Positions 35,026 through 46,420 of a stretch of 64,000 bases of DNA are shown one piece after another. Origin of the DNA: Cristatella mucedo (lineage: Eukaryota; Bryozoa; Phylactolaemata; Cristatellidae); the NCBI GenBank assembly GCA_009760855.2, contig WPIO01000174.1:325501-389500 (forward strand), read 5' to 3'. Within the stretch, counting starts at the first letter, position 1. Every line of letters begins with the position of its first letter. The position numbers and the translations under genes are program-made. The notes below the pieces were generated by a model, which worked only from the letters and a program-made list of their open reading frames with translations, did not search any database and was not told where the DNA came from.

Positions 35026-35598
35026 GTTGTCAATATTACCGTAACGAGGCACAGATCGCTCATTTCTAGTTGCGTACTCACACGGATCGAGCAGAACAGC
35101 GAGCGATACGGCGAGCAGCACGGCGGGCGGAGCTGCGAGCTTCGCAGCGAGCGGCAGCAAGAGTCGACCGCTTCTCGGGCGGAGCTCGTCACAGATGGAC
35201 CGCACGCGGGCATCCGAGTCCTTTCCCTATGTCCGTTGCGATCCCCGGAGTTACAGCGATTCCAATATTTGCGTGGGTGAGAGTCAACAGGCGCTTTTCC
35301 GCTCACTTCAAGCTGTGGCGTGTTTGTTACTGTTGCTGCTGCGAATTTGAAATTGTGTATGAAGTTACTTGCGCATAGCTCAGTGTTTCACGCGATAGCG
35401 CGTCAGTTGCTTGGCCGCAGTAGGCGGCTACACTAATCTTTCCTCGTCACTTAGGAGCGTGACTGAACTAATAGACCAGCAAAAGAAATGAATGCACCAA
35501 GTAAACGCAGCTGCATTCTAGCAGCTTAAATTGGGCTTGTGCTTCCATTCAAAAGATTATATTGGTTTAGGCCCATTTTGGAAGTGAATACTGTAGTT
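35026..35598. other. Unassigned sequence
   Basis: GC-rich at 35090-35220 without a supportable gene; otherwise featureless. Confidence 0.4.
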
Positions 35599-35599
35599 C

Positions 35600-37560
35600 T
35601 GAACGTAGTGTGTCTGCGTTTGCAACTCCACAAAGCCGCAAAGACTAAGTGGTTCTTTCGCAGAAGAGTTGTCTATAACACACTCAAAGCCTGGTGGCTT
35701 AAGGTACACATTTGATAGCCAACAAACTACATCTCAAGCAATAAAGAGAAAGTAAGCAGTAAAGCTGAGTCAGGAGGGCAGTAGAGGTAGTGAGTAGTAT
35801 GGAAGTAGCAGCTCAGGAAGGCTGGAAAGAGTGTGCCATAGTCTGCAGCGGGAGAGTAGATGTCGTTGCTTAAGAGGGCCGTGATATTCCATGAGTAAAG
35901 ATGTTCACGACATGAGTTTCGGGTTTGAATCCTGCAGTGGGTGGTCGTTTATTGCCATCTGCAAGCGGTGACGATGGCCACGATTGCTCTTCTGCCGCTA
36001 CACAAACGCTATACCTGTTAAATCAGCAATAATTTGTTCTCTAGTCTATGACCTGTAGAGCAAAAGCTTCTGTCGCCAGCAGTCTTTGAGTGGAGGAATT
36101 GAACAGCAGCTAATTTATTGTTCATATAGGAACTAAAGGCGCGTTTAAGCTTCAACTGGTGCAGCAGTTGAGCGTGGTATGAAGGAGCCAAGCCACGGCC
36201 TTGGCCTTGCGGCTCAGCGTATGCACTTACTCTGCGTTCTTTGATACAGTGCCGGAAGCCATCTAAGCTCCTTCACCAAAGGCAAAGTCAAAGGTCAAAC
36301 CTATCTGAGATTTGTTAAGAAGCCTCACAGCCTTATTCACAACCAGCTGCCGTGGCCAGGTGACCCAGCCTAAATAAAATTGCAATAATCTAACCAGCTA
36401 GTTAAAACTTTTGCAGGCCACCTTGGTAGAAAGTCTTTAATCTTAAATAGAGATCGGACGTAGTAGGTACCTACTGAAGAATTATTCCTAATGAAGCTTC
36501 CCATTTTTAGGCAGTTGTCAAATGCGACACCTGAATTCCGAGTGCACTTCGACGGTCGCAAAACAGCATCACCTATTAAAAAAGAGTCTTCTAGTACAGC
36601 CACACGCTTGGGGTGTCCTACGGGTAGCAGTCCCGTTTTATTGTCTTGAAGCTTAATGAAATTTGCCGACATCCGGGATCTGATGTCTGCAAGGTAAGCT
36701 TTGATTTTATCAGTCGCAGCAGCAGATTCCGGTGGTTTAAATGACGACAACAATTGAGTATCGTCAGCATAAAATTGATAGCAGAATCCGTGATCCGAAT
36801 CACGTTTTCGAGAGGTTCAGTATAAATTGAGAGCCGCTAGCTAAGGACTGAGGACGGACCCTTGTAAGACACGACAGATGACTGATCTGGTGGAAGAGAC
36901 ATGACTATACACGACACGGGTTGAACACGATCAGACAAGTACGATTTGAACCACGCCAGTGCCTCTTCTGTGAGAACGATTGTTTTTCTCACTCGTTCAA
37001 GTAGGATTTCGTAATCAATAGTGTCGAAGAAATTTGATAGATCCGGCCGGACCGGAAATTGATAGATCCAGCCGGAAGTGACACTCCCCTCATCGTTGCT
37101 ACGTAGGACGTCATTGGTTTTGGATGAGAGCAGTTAGTGCGGAGTGGTACCGTTTGAATTCCGACAGAAATTTCTATAACCATTCATCTTTTTAATGTGC
37201 GCTACAAGCTACACGGTGACAATTTTTTGAGAATCTTTGACAAAAGTTAAGATTGGAACGTATCAATAGTTAGTTACTGATCAATAGTTGGCTCGCATCT
37301 CTTGATCTAATCCAGGCTTTTTAAGTATCGGCCGACCGATGGCCGATGTGAAAGACTTGGGTCTAACCTCGTTATCCAGAGAAGCGTTCACAATCTCATT
37401 TATGGCTGGACTAGGTGTGTCTGCCAGTGAAAACTACAGAGATGATAGTACAAGGTTTTCAGGAGACGAGCTCTTTTTATTTGACTCTCTTAAGATAGCC
37501 ACGTTGCATACAGAACCTCAGAAAATCTCTTAAGGAAATTCATAGATCGTGACTCAACAA
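35600..37560 (-). mobile_element. LINE-B, ~2 kb degenerate copy
   Basis: The 3' end signature lies at 35605-35720. Moving up-coordinate come the C-terminal domain, then reverse transcriptase remnants: FKPPESAAATDKIKAYLADI and SANFIKLQDNKTGLLPVGHP at 36600-36750, and a damaged TIDYEILLE region near 37010. More upstream coding (reverse of 37250-37540) matches 16810-17030. SINE-1 lies inside it at 35872-36045. Confidence 0.82.
35872..36045 (+). mobile_element. SINE-1 inserted in LINE-B
   Basis: Head gggccgtgatattccatgag, B box cgggtttgaatcctgcagtg, body caagcggtgacgatggccac and aatcagcaat end, in opposite orientation to the host LINE-B. Confidence 0.8.
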
Positions 37561-38164
37561 GTGCTTTAGTCGGAGGAGGCTTTATTGAGACGTGATGATA
37601 AGTGCAATGTAAGGCGGTGACACAGTTAGAAATATCTCTCGGTAGAACGCCTAACTATTGGACAGTGAAGACCGTTAATACTTATCAGTGCTTTAAATTT
37701 CCAGTGGCACTAAAGCCTTTAAATCCAGCCGGCCAAATATTAAATGCTTGCAATCTATGTCTCTAGTTTGTTACTTATTATTAATTAATTAATATTATTT
37801 AGTTAATTAATTATGCTTAGCCGCAGGTGCGCAGGCTTAAATCTTAAATTCATATATATTGTTTCTCATTTCTTTTCCAATTTCACTTTGACTTGTGCAA
37901 GTTATCGCTAGACCAAACGCAGGAACATTTTGTAAAAGCTCTGCATCAAAAATTTATTCGATATCAATTGTGAATATTTTTAGATTTGCTTGTTGAGTTC
38001 CTTGTTGGGTTAGAAAACGCACGCTTACCTGCAAGTTGCTTTTGAGTTATCTCGAGTCCTTTGATTTCCGTTACATATATGATAAAAATTTCGCTAAATA
38101 AATTTTGCTAATAAAATTTAGTCCGCAGAGAAAATAATTGTAGGCAAAATAAAAAATGTCTAAT
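37561..38164. other. Unassigned AT-rich sequence
   Basis: A run of attaatta units occurs at 37780-37815. No gene is supported. Confidence 0.4.
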
Positions 38165-38640
38165 GCACTCTAAGAACATTAAATCTCTTTCTAGGCACCT
38201 TGCGTGTATTGGAAAATTGTGCAATATTATAAAGCAGCCAAGTGGCTAGTCCACATTTCAGTTTTTCGTATCAGGAGACCAATGACAATTCACTCCGGCT
38301 GAGCAAACACTTGTGAGGAGCAGGAGAGTGTTCGGCTTCTTTTTAAGGTCATATGGTCATGATACCAGTCGCAAGTAATCTCCAGACTTTGGAAGCATAC
38401 GAGCTGAAGATACGGTCTTAAAAGGATTTGTGGTTGGTTACAGCCCCACCTATTTGACTGTTATAAGAAGAGAGGCTGGTACAAAGCCTAGCCAGATTTT
38501 GAAGTGATTTCAATAGTTAGGCTGGGGCAAAAGCATAAATAGGCCTAAAAAATACCTTAAAAAGACAGAACCTTAAATTCTATACGCTGCTTGATATTGA
38601 GCCAGCTTGGTGAGAAGGGTTTATAAAATGGCACAGTGCG
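38165..38640 (-). mobile_element. Old, diverged LINE-A-type copy
   Basis: A tail-like aaatctctttctaggcacct is followed up-coordinate by blocks equivalent to the ORF end (ttggaagcatacgagctga, aaaggatttgtggttggtt, gccagcttggtgagaagggt). Heavy divergence; no ATT tail. Confidence 0.6.
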
Positions 38641-38653
38641 AAGTTCACTTAAC

Positions 38654-38655
<2 letters not shown>

Positions 38656-38738
<83 letters not shown>
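38656..38738. repeat. (TA)n followed by (TG)n
   Basis: About 21 TA units run directly into about 19 TG units. Confidence 0.97.
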
Positions 38739-38742
<4 letters not shown>

Positions 38743-39169
38743 CTATATTTCTACAATAATAATTCGCATCCGAGTAAAATTCGCACCATAAATTTACGGA
38801 GACCATTTTTTTGAAAAAATAATAGTGAAAAATGTTATAACTGAATATGTAGCTCATTTTGTAATAATAAAAGCTCACTTTAATCATCACAGCTAGCGAG
38901 AAAGTCATCAGTCTCACTTTTAAAATAACATGTATAGCATTTATTTAAATTGTGTAGCTTTTATAGCGCTCTTGTACTGTGCCACTGGGTGTAGAATGCC
39001 CGAAACCAGCGATTGCTATTATTGGCATTCAGCGATCTCCGGCCGGAAGTGAGAGCCTACCGCTGGCCGTCCACTCATCGGCTGCAGACCGACGGTACAA
39101 ACCGATGGTACAGCGGCCAAATTTCGGCCCGCTTCTGTGCTTCTTTCTCGCCGCGGGCCGCGAAGCAAC
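38739..39169. other. Unassigned sequence
   Basis: If the exon candidate at 39170-39313 is read without splicing, its frame continues to a TGA at 39029-39031. Nothing else is seen. Confidence 0.35.
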
Positions 39170-39313
39170 CTGATCAGCCGGCTTGCAACCGCCAGCATCT
39201 TCGAAGTCTTCTGCAGCATTGTCGATGTCTGAATCGTCACTCTTTTCATAGATTGCAACACCTTCAACTCCATCCAGCGTGTTTGAAATTCTCAATTTTA
39301 GGTTTATGGTCAG
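39170..39313 (-). CDS. Candidate internal exon, acidic region, unknown protein
   Basis: On the minus strand the splice acceptor actttactttag ends at 39314. The frame then reads LTINLKLRISNTLDGVEGVA followed by an Asp/Glu-rich stretch (EKSDDSDIDNAAEDFEDAGG) and a possible donor CAG|GTTGCT at 39169. An acidic, non-repetitive peptide of this type is typical of real coding sequence (host protein or a transposase N-terminus; both are possible). Flanking exons were not found, and the donor is weak. Confidence 0.35.
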
Positions 39314-39792
39314 CTAAAGTAAAGTTTAGTATAAGCTACTTAATCCCGTGTGAACAAATTGATCAGTCTAAATAGGTAGGCAAGGAGTGGCCTTCTCATT
39401 TTGACATTATTTGACTTGCTGCGTATGTGTGGCAGGCTTATTTTTTTCCCAAAACAAATTGGAAAAAGTGCGACTTACACTCGTAAAAACGCGGTACGTA
39501 GATGGAGAGTTTTTCGCCAGCTGTAAGCGTCGTCTTATTTCACAAGACATGAAGATCCGCAAGGTAGTGAGTTATTTAAGTTATACGGGTTTAAGTTATA
39601 CTGCCACGTATGTGGGTCGGCTGCGCTGCGGTATTTCTATACGCAAGCTCGAACGCTTGCAGTGCACCTTAGCTGAAAGTAGGCTGACTTGACTGTGCAT
39701 CTGATTCGTCCAGCGCATCCGACCATTTGGTAGAGAAACGGCCATTCGGAGAAGGACGCCCGGATTCCGTTTAGAGACCATATATAATACAA

Positions 39793-39925
39793 AATATATT
39801 TACAATTCATTTGCTTAGCACCCAAAGAGAACTGAATCTCTAGCCAGGCGTTTCACGTGTGCCGCCGCAGGGCTCAAGCCCACGACCTCGGTATTCAATG
39901 GCGACTTTGGCACCTCGAGCTCGCT
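39793..39925 (-). mobile_element. SINE-2 copy
   Basis: The reverse complement shows the B box cgtgggcttgagccctgcgg, then agagattcagttctctttgg and gtgctaagcaaatgaattgt, the SINE-2 end. Confidence 0.72.
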
Positions 39926-39965
39926 CAAGGTAAAGGCGGGCACATTAAGCCGCGGCCGAACCGAG

Positions 39966-40337
<372 letters not shown>

Positions 40338-40712
40338 GCGAGGCAGATAGATGTAGCTACGGAGGTAAATATGAATGATTGTACGAACGAGCTTAAGTTT
40401 GTATCGCTTGGCTCATTCCTCGAGATATCTTTATAAATCAATTTTTTTCTATGAAACCCAAAGCACGAGCGTTGAAGGCGAACGGTCAAAAGTGTTACCG
40501 CATGCTGCTTTTCCGCCAGGCGCCTCCGACGCTCTACTTTCAACGCGCATGCGCAAGGAGTCTCGGAGCTCTCTGTGCCTCTCTCGGCTGAAGAGATGCA
40601 CACTGTCTGTTGCTGCATCCGGCGGCTGCCACGCGAGCACCTGCCTTGGGTGCACCCGCAGGGGCTCACGGTCGGAGGAGGATGAGGAGGCGACGTGCTG
40701 CTGCTGCTGACG

Positions 40713-41211
40713 TCAGCGGGTCGCAGCTTTTGACGATTCCAGCCTCCAACTTTGCTGCTTCTCAAAGGCGCCTCTGCGGCAGTGAGTCTGCTGTGCGTCT
40801 TTGCCATCTGCTCGCCAATCGCGAAAACCATCGGTTCGAACTGCCCGAACAGCTCGCTGCTGATAGCAACGGCATGCGCAAGACGCATCAGACGCAACGC
40901 TATCTGCTGCCATTTGCACTTCACTCAACATTGACCGCCGCTCTGCGGCTGGAATTAGCAGGTCGCAGGATGAGGACGTTAAAAAAGCACGTCGCTTCGT
41001 GGCGCCCGCGCTTCGTCGACGGTCACGAGTGACGTTTTTGTAGGCAACCTGAATAGCATACCGGAGGGTGTTAACTTCGGGATGGGAAACCAAGGAATTC
41101 CGCGAGGAAGAGTGGCCAGCGCCAGCAAGACTCTCGTGTCTGCTCTAAAAGCCACGAAAATCAGCCCGGCAGTTACGTGCGAAGCTCCGGCTGCTGCATT
41201 GACAGCGAGTC
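40713..41211 (-). CDS. Candidate last two exons of an unidentified gene
   Basis: Exon 41211-41062 follows an excellent acceptor (ctctcctacctttcacag) and encodes LAVNAAAGASHVTAGLIFVA, then FRADTRVLLALATLPRGIPW and FPIPKLTPS. It ends at a donor GTATGC. A second strong acceptor (ctgctaattccag) at 40949 gives exon 40948-40713, in compatible phase, ending at TGA. The second exon is Arg/Gln/Cys-rich and less convincing. A plus-strand reading of the same region (ATG 41082, MGNQGIPRGRVASASK, donor GTAGGA at 41221) competes with this model, so at most one is right. I recognise no family. Confidence 0.3.
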
Positions 41212-41577
41212 CTGTGAAAGGTAGGAGAGTGCCTCTTCGTAGAGAAGGGAGACAATATCTGCTGCCGGAGGTGGCAAGCTTTTTCACAGAAACTGAGTCA
41301 TCCAGCAGATCTGTCAACGACGGTTTCCTTTTCTAAGGGTTACACAGGAGTATTCCTTTTGAACCTTTTGTTGCAAGAAGAGAGGCCGTAGGAGCTAAGT
41401 AAAATGTGTTCGCGCGTGTGCTCGTGCGTGCATGCATGTGTGTGCGCGCCACGGTTACGATGGAGAGTTAGCGGCTTTTAAACTAAAGTCCTTTACCACA
41501 AGCATAAGCGAACGTAACAATGCTAGCCATTGATTACGCCACAATCAGTTCCTGTAGGTTATTATTTATGAAGACCT

Positions 41578-41855
41578 TGTAAACTCTAGTACTTTCATCA
41601 TCTGGCTTGCTAACGTAACCCGCGACCTCGGGTTCGATGTAGTGAAAAGCAACCGCCTTTTTTAGTGTGCCATAGCGTCTGACAGCACTTACGGAAAGGC
41701 TAAAAATAAACTTGAGCCAGCTCTTCACGGCTATATGATGATTTTATTGGACATCTAGTCAAGTTCCTGTACATATGACAAATGTGCAGGATCAACCTAG
41801 TAGTTTTAAACTCTAGAACTGTCATCCTCTGGCTTATATAGCATGCTAACGTCTC
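41578..41855 (-). repeat. SINE-1 head with shared flank, between ~45-bp direct repeats
   Basis: 41640-41690 is a SINE-1 5' end (minus). It continues into about 120 bp (cagcacttacggaaaggcta to gtgcaggatcaacctagta) that also borders the SINE-1 at 55228-55392. The whole is flanked by direct repeats at 41578-41622 and 41807-41854 (aaactctagtactttcatca against aaactctagaactgtcatcc). Confidence 0.65.
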
Positions 41856-42821
41856 ACTACTTTGGTCTTACTAAGGCAACAATTAATGTTACTAGTGGTT
41901 CCTGAATTACGTTGATTAGGAGTCAAATATGTCAAAATCCAGGGTTTGGACGTTTCGTTTTAAAAGCTCAACTGACGGTCTCTCAGCTGCCTTTTTGACT
42001 TCGAGTAATGCATAATTAAATAATTAAGTGTTAAGTATTTAAGTTGTAAGCTATGGCTAGGGATGCACAGGTGTGGCCTTCTCAGGCTGTCGAATAGACT
42101 GGTCTTCGTTGACGACATGGACTCGCTGTATCAAGCTACGGACGCTGTCTATGGCTGCCGTCTTTTCCTGCCTGCATGTATCTGTGCAGCAACTGCGAAC
42201 CTTCAGCCGAGCTCTGAGGTGCCAGCTCCGCCAGCAGTGGTCACGTGTCTGCCAGTCACGTGCCTGCAACAACTGGCACCCACGTCAGTTCGCTGTGCTT
42301 GTTGCAAATGACTTCGATTCTGGAGCGGCTTTTGTTAAAGCGACGTTCGTTGCAAAAGGCGGAGCGTGGGGAGAGATGGAGACAGACGGAGAAGGGAGCT
42401 AGAAGCCTAACACGTTCGCCTTCCAGATAAAATGCCTCGTTGATAATATAGATAAATAGAATGCCATGAAAGAATGTTCAAAATTGTTGTTTTTTCATGG
42501 TAGCCTGGAGGCCTGAAATTTCAGCAATTCCAGCAGAGAGGTACGCAGCTTCGAACAGATGTCAAGCTTGCCATCGAGTAAAAGCCGACGCGATAAGTTC
42601 TGACAACACCGAAAAGGCTAGCGTGGCATTTCGTCCTATCTTTGAGTCAAGAGTGCATGCGGAAATACCTCCAAAAAATGAAGAGAGTAGTTTTGAGATT
42701 AATTTAGTAGCAACATTCCGCGGCTGCGTGGTCGTGGATCTTGCGTGTGCAGTGTTAACATCCAAAATTATTGCTATGACTACCGTCTTGGCATTGTTAG
42801 CACTCCGCCTCTCTGTATTGG
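41856..42821. other. Unassigned sequence
   Basis: Overlapping open frames at 42060-42430 and 42497-42850 lack start, splice or composition support. Confidence 0.4.
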
Positions 42822-43450
42822 ATTGTATCTCCGTCAGTAACTCCACAAAGTCATAAAGACCATGTGGGTGTTACGCAGGAGAGTTTTGTATAGCGCACTC
42901 ACAGCCTAAGCGGCTTTCGGTACGCATTCAGTAGCCAACAGACTTCGTCTCACGCAACAAAGAGAAAATGGGAAGCACAGCAGAGTCAGGAGAGCAGTTG
43001 AGGTAGTGAGTAGAATAGAAGTAGCAGCTCAGGACCGCTGAAAAGGATGTGCCATAGTCGGCAGTTGGAGAGTAGATGTCGTTGCGTAAGAATTGTGGAA
43101 GCGAGTTCCACAGTCTAGGACCTGCAGAGCTAAAGCTTCTGTCGCCAACTGTCTTTAAGCGGAGGAATGGGACAGCTAATTGATTGTCCACACAGGACCT
43201 GAGGGCGCGAACAGGCTGAAACTGATGCAGCAGTTCAGCTAGGTACGAAGGAGCCAAGCCGTGGCGGGCCTTGTGGGTCAGCGTAACAACTTTGCTCTGT
43301 ATCCTTTGCTCAACCGGCAACCATCCTAGCTCTTTCAGCAACGGAGACACGTGCTCAAACCGCTGGGACTTGAAGACTAGCCTTGCAGCCATATTCATAG
43401 TCCGCTGTAGTGGTATAATAGCTTTCTTTGGCAGCCCAGCCAAAAGGGAT
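42822..43450 (-). mobile_element. LINE-B, best-preserved C-terminal copy
   Basis: 171 codons are uninterrupted: GLPKKAIIPLQRTMNMAARL, FEHVSPLLKELGWLPVEQRI, VPFLRLKTVGDRSFSSAGPR. The standard 3' end (reverse of 42825-42925) follows but lacks the full catta tail. 5'-truncated at 43450. Confidence 0.9.
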
Positions 43451-43935
43451 TGATTGTATTACGGGATCCTATCCGGTGTTTTTCTTATTATGCTCGTTGT
43501 CATTTCGCTACTACAGGAAAAGCAACGTTAAAAAATTGTACGCATAGATTTTAAACTCATTGAAGAAAACTAAGTACTAGATTAGTCACATTTAGTCACA
43601 CATTAGTCACATGCTAGATTACTACTTATCCGAGGGAGAAGTCACCGAAAAGAGGCAGCAGCGCATGCGAGAGATTGAAGAACGCCTTCGCTGCTGCTTT
43701 CTTTGACGGCGCTTCGTTAACGTGCCGGCCATTTTCTATTTTTAAAAGTGGCCTTTGACTCATTCTCTCACTCGTTTATGCCGACCGCTACCGACGCGGC
43801 CAATGCCGATTCAAAAATGTCAGTCACTGCTAAACTGGGGAACAACAGTATAAGCTGACGGCACTACTTCAACCAAGTTAGATATAAAAGAGCTGCAGAT
43901 TTTTAAGCTCAGCAGCAGCATCATTCTGTTCTCGG
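43451..43935. other. Unassigned sequence
   Basis: The phrase attagtcacat recurs three times near 43580-43615. No gene is supported. Confidence 0.4.
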
Positions 43936-43985
43936 TTATTATTTGTGCATAATAAAAATAATGCACTTGATAAAGCGCCCTGAAT
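43936..43985 (-). mobile_element. Short LINE-A tail fragment
   Basis: aataatgcacttgataaagc and gccctgaatcaac, about 50 bp of the LINE-A end only. Confidence 0.6.
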
Positions 43986-44026
43986 CAACCTTTCACCATA
44001 AAACTGGATGCAGTACATAGATTCAC

Positions 44027-44141
44027 CTGTATACAGTACGTCTATGCAGCTCATGAATACTTCGCTGGTTGGCCGCTTGGTGAAGTGCCCCTCCTCCAAT
44101 ACGGACTCCATCCACCGGAAGTTGTTCAAAAAAGGCGCCAT
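44027..44141 (-). CDS. Candidate first coding exon, unknown protein
   Basis: ATG 44141 has A at -3 and G at +4 and begins MAPFLNNFRWMESVLEEGHF, then TKRPTSEVFMSCIDVLYT, ending at a good donor (TACAG|GTGAAT) after 115 nt in phase 1.  The peptide is mixed helical, not low-complexity. A 24-bp perfect palindrome lies about 30 bp upstream. There is a faint similarity of pattern to the start of lipid-transfer (GLTP-type) domains, but I would not name it. Downstream exons were not found. Confidence 0.42.
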
Positions 44142-44170
44142 TATTGTAAATATACCTACTGAAGAGTCAC

Positions 44171-44194
44171 AAGCAAACCAGATCTGGTTTGCTT
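44171..44194. promoter_or_regulatory. 24-bp perfect palindrome upstream of the 44141 start
   Basis: aagcaaaccaga followed immediately by its exact reverse complement. The centre contains agatct. Position and symmetry would suit a dimeric DNA-binding protein or a cruciform; there is no direct evidence of either. Confidence 0.45.
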
Positions 44195-45361
44195 AGCAAA
44201 AATGTTGAGGCCTTCTATAAGTTGGATTAATCGGATTGTAGATTTTTCGACTTTATATTTAGTTCGTCTCTAACAGTTTGCCGCGGTTCTTGGGAATATT
44301 TAATAATGTTGACAAAAGTCAGTATTAACTAAAACTAAAATTGACTCAAACCCAGATTTTCTAGGTTTTCGGCCAAGATATATCTGCATTAGCTCCCTAC
44401 ATACTTAGGGAAAATAATGATGGAAAATGATAGGGCCCTAAGAGAGCAGCACCTCTTTCTGGGCACTTTACATTTGCGATAAGCATTAAGCTTACGTAAA
44501 GAAAATGCGATCCTTACGGCCTTGGATATTTAGGGCAAGGGATTGGCAAACACCGATTGCCAAGCGGTTGCTAGGGGTAGATTAGGTGGGTACACTTAAA
44601 TAATGACGTGGTGTAATGTGCAAAACCAAGTTGGAGATGCATAGGTCTCTTAGTATGCTACACGGATGTATCATGATTGTGATTAGTATTACTATTATTG
44701 TCAAGCTTAAATCCTGCGGGCTACTTTTGGAATACGTATATGCCTGTAGTCGTGGATGATCTCTGGTGGATGGGTGCCCACAGATATTAGTGCCAGTCGT
44801 TCCCTTTCTCAACAATCGGAAAGGAATGCACCGGTAACATTAGTAATCTAGCTACTTAGCCATGTTAAATGACTAAGCGTCGCATATATATTTTGTAGGA
44901 ATGAATTTCGAGGCCGCAAGTGTCGGAAGCTCTCTGCTGCCGCCGGCTTAACGTCGCTAGCTTGAGATTTCGCTCACCACAGGATTACCGTCGGACACGT
45001 GTCACAGTCAACTGAGCTCGGGCATTGAATCTAACTCTGGCGAAATGTACAAAAGTCGACAAGTCTGAGCCAACCAAGTGGACAGATTAGATGTGCTTAA
45101 CTTATTGGCTAACTAATTGGCTTCCTTACTCGGCCTCGTGAACACGAGGCACGAACTCGAGATACTAGTGAATGTAGCATGTACCGTCGTGCATTCGAGC
45201 CCTTGCATCTTCTCGTTGCACCGATGAGCATTTATGAATGACTAATGCCAATTCACTGACTCGCGAGTTCCCCAACGAAGCAACGATATTAGCTACGTAT
45301 GTGCACAGTCAATCCACTTCTAAATCCGTGCACGTCCATTTAAATTAAATTAAATTAAATA
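44195..45361. other. Unassigned; small LINE-A-like tail remnant at 44430-44490
   Basis: The remnant reads agcacctctttctgggcact and ttacatttgcgataag on the minus strand. At 45342-45360 the unit aaatt repeats four times. No gene is supported. Confidence 0.45.
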
Positions 45362-45529
45362 TGAGCTGATTTAACAGCCTCTTTTGTATAGCGACAGAAG
45401 AGCCTTTACGGCTATCACCACCGCTTGCAGTGGCGATAAAGGATCGCCCACCGCAGGATTCGAACCCACGACGTCGGGACCGAGGTCGTGAAAAGCGACC
45501 GCCTTAACTAGTTCGCCATCACGGCTCAC
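45362..45529 (-). mobile_element. SINE-1 copy abutting a splice donor
   Basis: Complete SINE-1 on the minus strand: head gagccgtgatggcgaactag, B box gtgggttcgaatcctgcggt, body and aatcagctcat end. Its first bases form the GTGAGC donor of the exon at 45530-45699. Confidence 0.85.
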
Positions 45530-45699
45530 CCTGTTGCATTGCCCTGTCGTGCAGCGGCCGCACGTGCCAGCTGAGCAATCCCCTGTACTTGAGGAAGACA
45601 TTGTTGACGATCTGAGGGCTGTGATAATGCTCGAAATTCCTTGTCCTGAGTGTATGCAGTAGCAATTAGTGGGCAGACAAGCAGCAGTAAAGCGACCAT
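45530..45699 (-). CDS. Signal-peptide exon of a secreted or membrane protein
   Basis: ATG 45699 (gggATGG context) begins MVALLLLVCPLIATAYTQDK: short n-region, strong hydrophobic core and small residues before a likely cleavage site after ATA. The mature part continues with EFRALSQPSDRQQCLPQVQG, IAQLARAAAARQGNAT and a potential glycosylation site (NAT). The exon ends at ACAGG|GTGAGC, phase 2. The donor lies at the very edge of SINE-1, so the original donor may have been supplied or preserved by the insertion. The same frame is open further upstream to 45777, but the hydrophobic core fits the 45699 start best. Downstream exons were not identified. Confidence 0.52.
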
Positions 45700-46125
45700 C
45701 CCAGTTGCAGCCGTCGTGCTTAGCAGGCTGCTGCTTGGCCTGCTAAGCACAGCCAGTCGCTCCTTGAATGCATTCAATTTCTCTCATCCGAACAAATAAG
45801 AGAATTCGTTGTCTTCAAGACCCCAGACTTTAGGAGGCTGCCCAACCTGCTCAAAGGTGAGCTTTCGCAAGACACCTCGCTAATGAATATGCGATATTTC
45901 TACCAACACCGGGGATTTGCCATTAAGGAAGGGAAATCTTTTGACAAACCAAGAACACCCTGCCAGTCCCACTGAAGTGCAGCGCTATGCAGTGCAGTTC
46001 GCTGCAAGACGATCAAATACGACCACGCACGGACCTTAGCATGTGTAGGTCAGTCAGTGCAACTGATCTCAGCATGAACAGGTGAGGGCAGAGAAACTCA
46101 GCTGCCTAATCGTAGCTACAAAAAG
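45700..46125. other. Intergenic: between the 45699 start and the end of the chitin-binding-like gene
   Basis: Probable promoter of the 45530-45699 gene. No motif stands out. Confidence 0.4.
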
Positions 46126-46131
46126 TTTATT
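46126..46131 (-). promoter_or_regulatory. Possible poly(A) signal AATAAA
   Basis: Minus-strand AATAAA lies about 620 bp beyond the stop codon at 46754. It would give the membrane protein gene a 3' UTR that includes the GA-rich tract. Confidence 0.35.
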
Positions 46132-46284
46132 CCATAAAGTAATGCACGCAACAATTAGCCGTTCATTAATTGTCAAATACAGCTGCTGCTGCAAAGCAAA
46201 GCGTCAAAATCCTGAACCTGCCGGATTGTGCGGCCCAAAAAGCCTGCAGCCAGGATGAAATAGCATGGCAACTCTTGAGAGGGA

Positions 46285-46420
46285 AAGAGGGAGAGAGAGA
46301 AAGAGAGGGGGAAAGAGAGGGGGAAAGAGAGTGGAAAAGAGAGGGAGAGTGTGAGAGAGAGAGAGAGAGAGAGAGAAAGGGAGGGAGGGGAGGGAGAGCG
46401 AGAGAGCTCGACAGTGTAAG
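46285..46420. repeat. Impure (GA)n/GGGA tract
   Basis: gagaga and ggga units with aaag interruptions. Confidence 0.93.

Noticed and set aside
41062-41211. Nudix hydrolase domain start (VTAGLIFVAF...RVLLALATLPRG...W)
   Set aside because: The glycine-rich turn and the GX5EX7REUXEEXGU signature are absent, so the similarity is too superficial.
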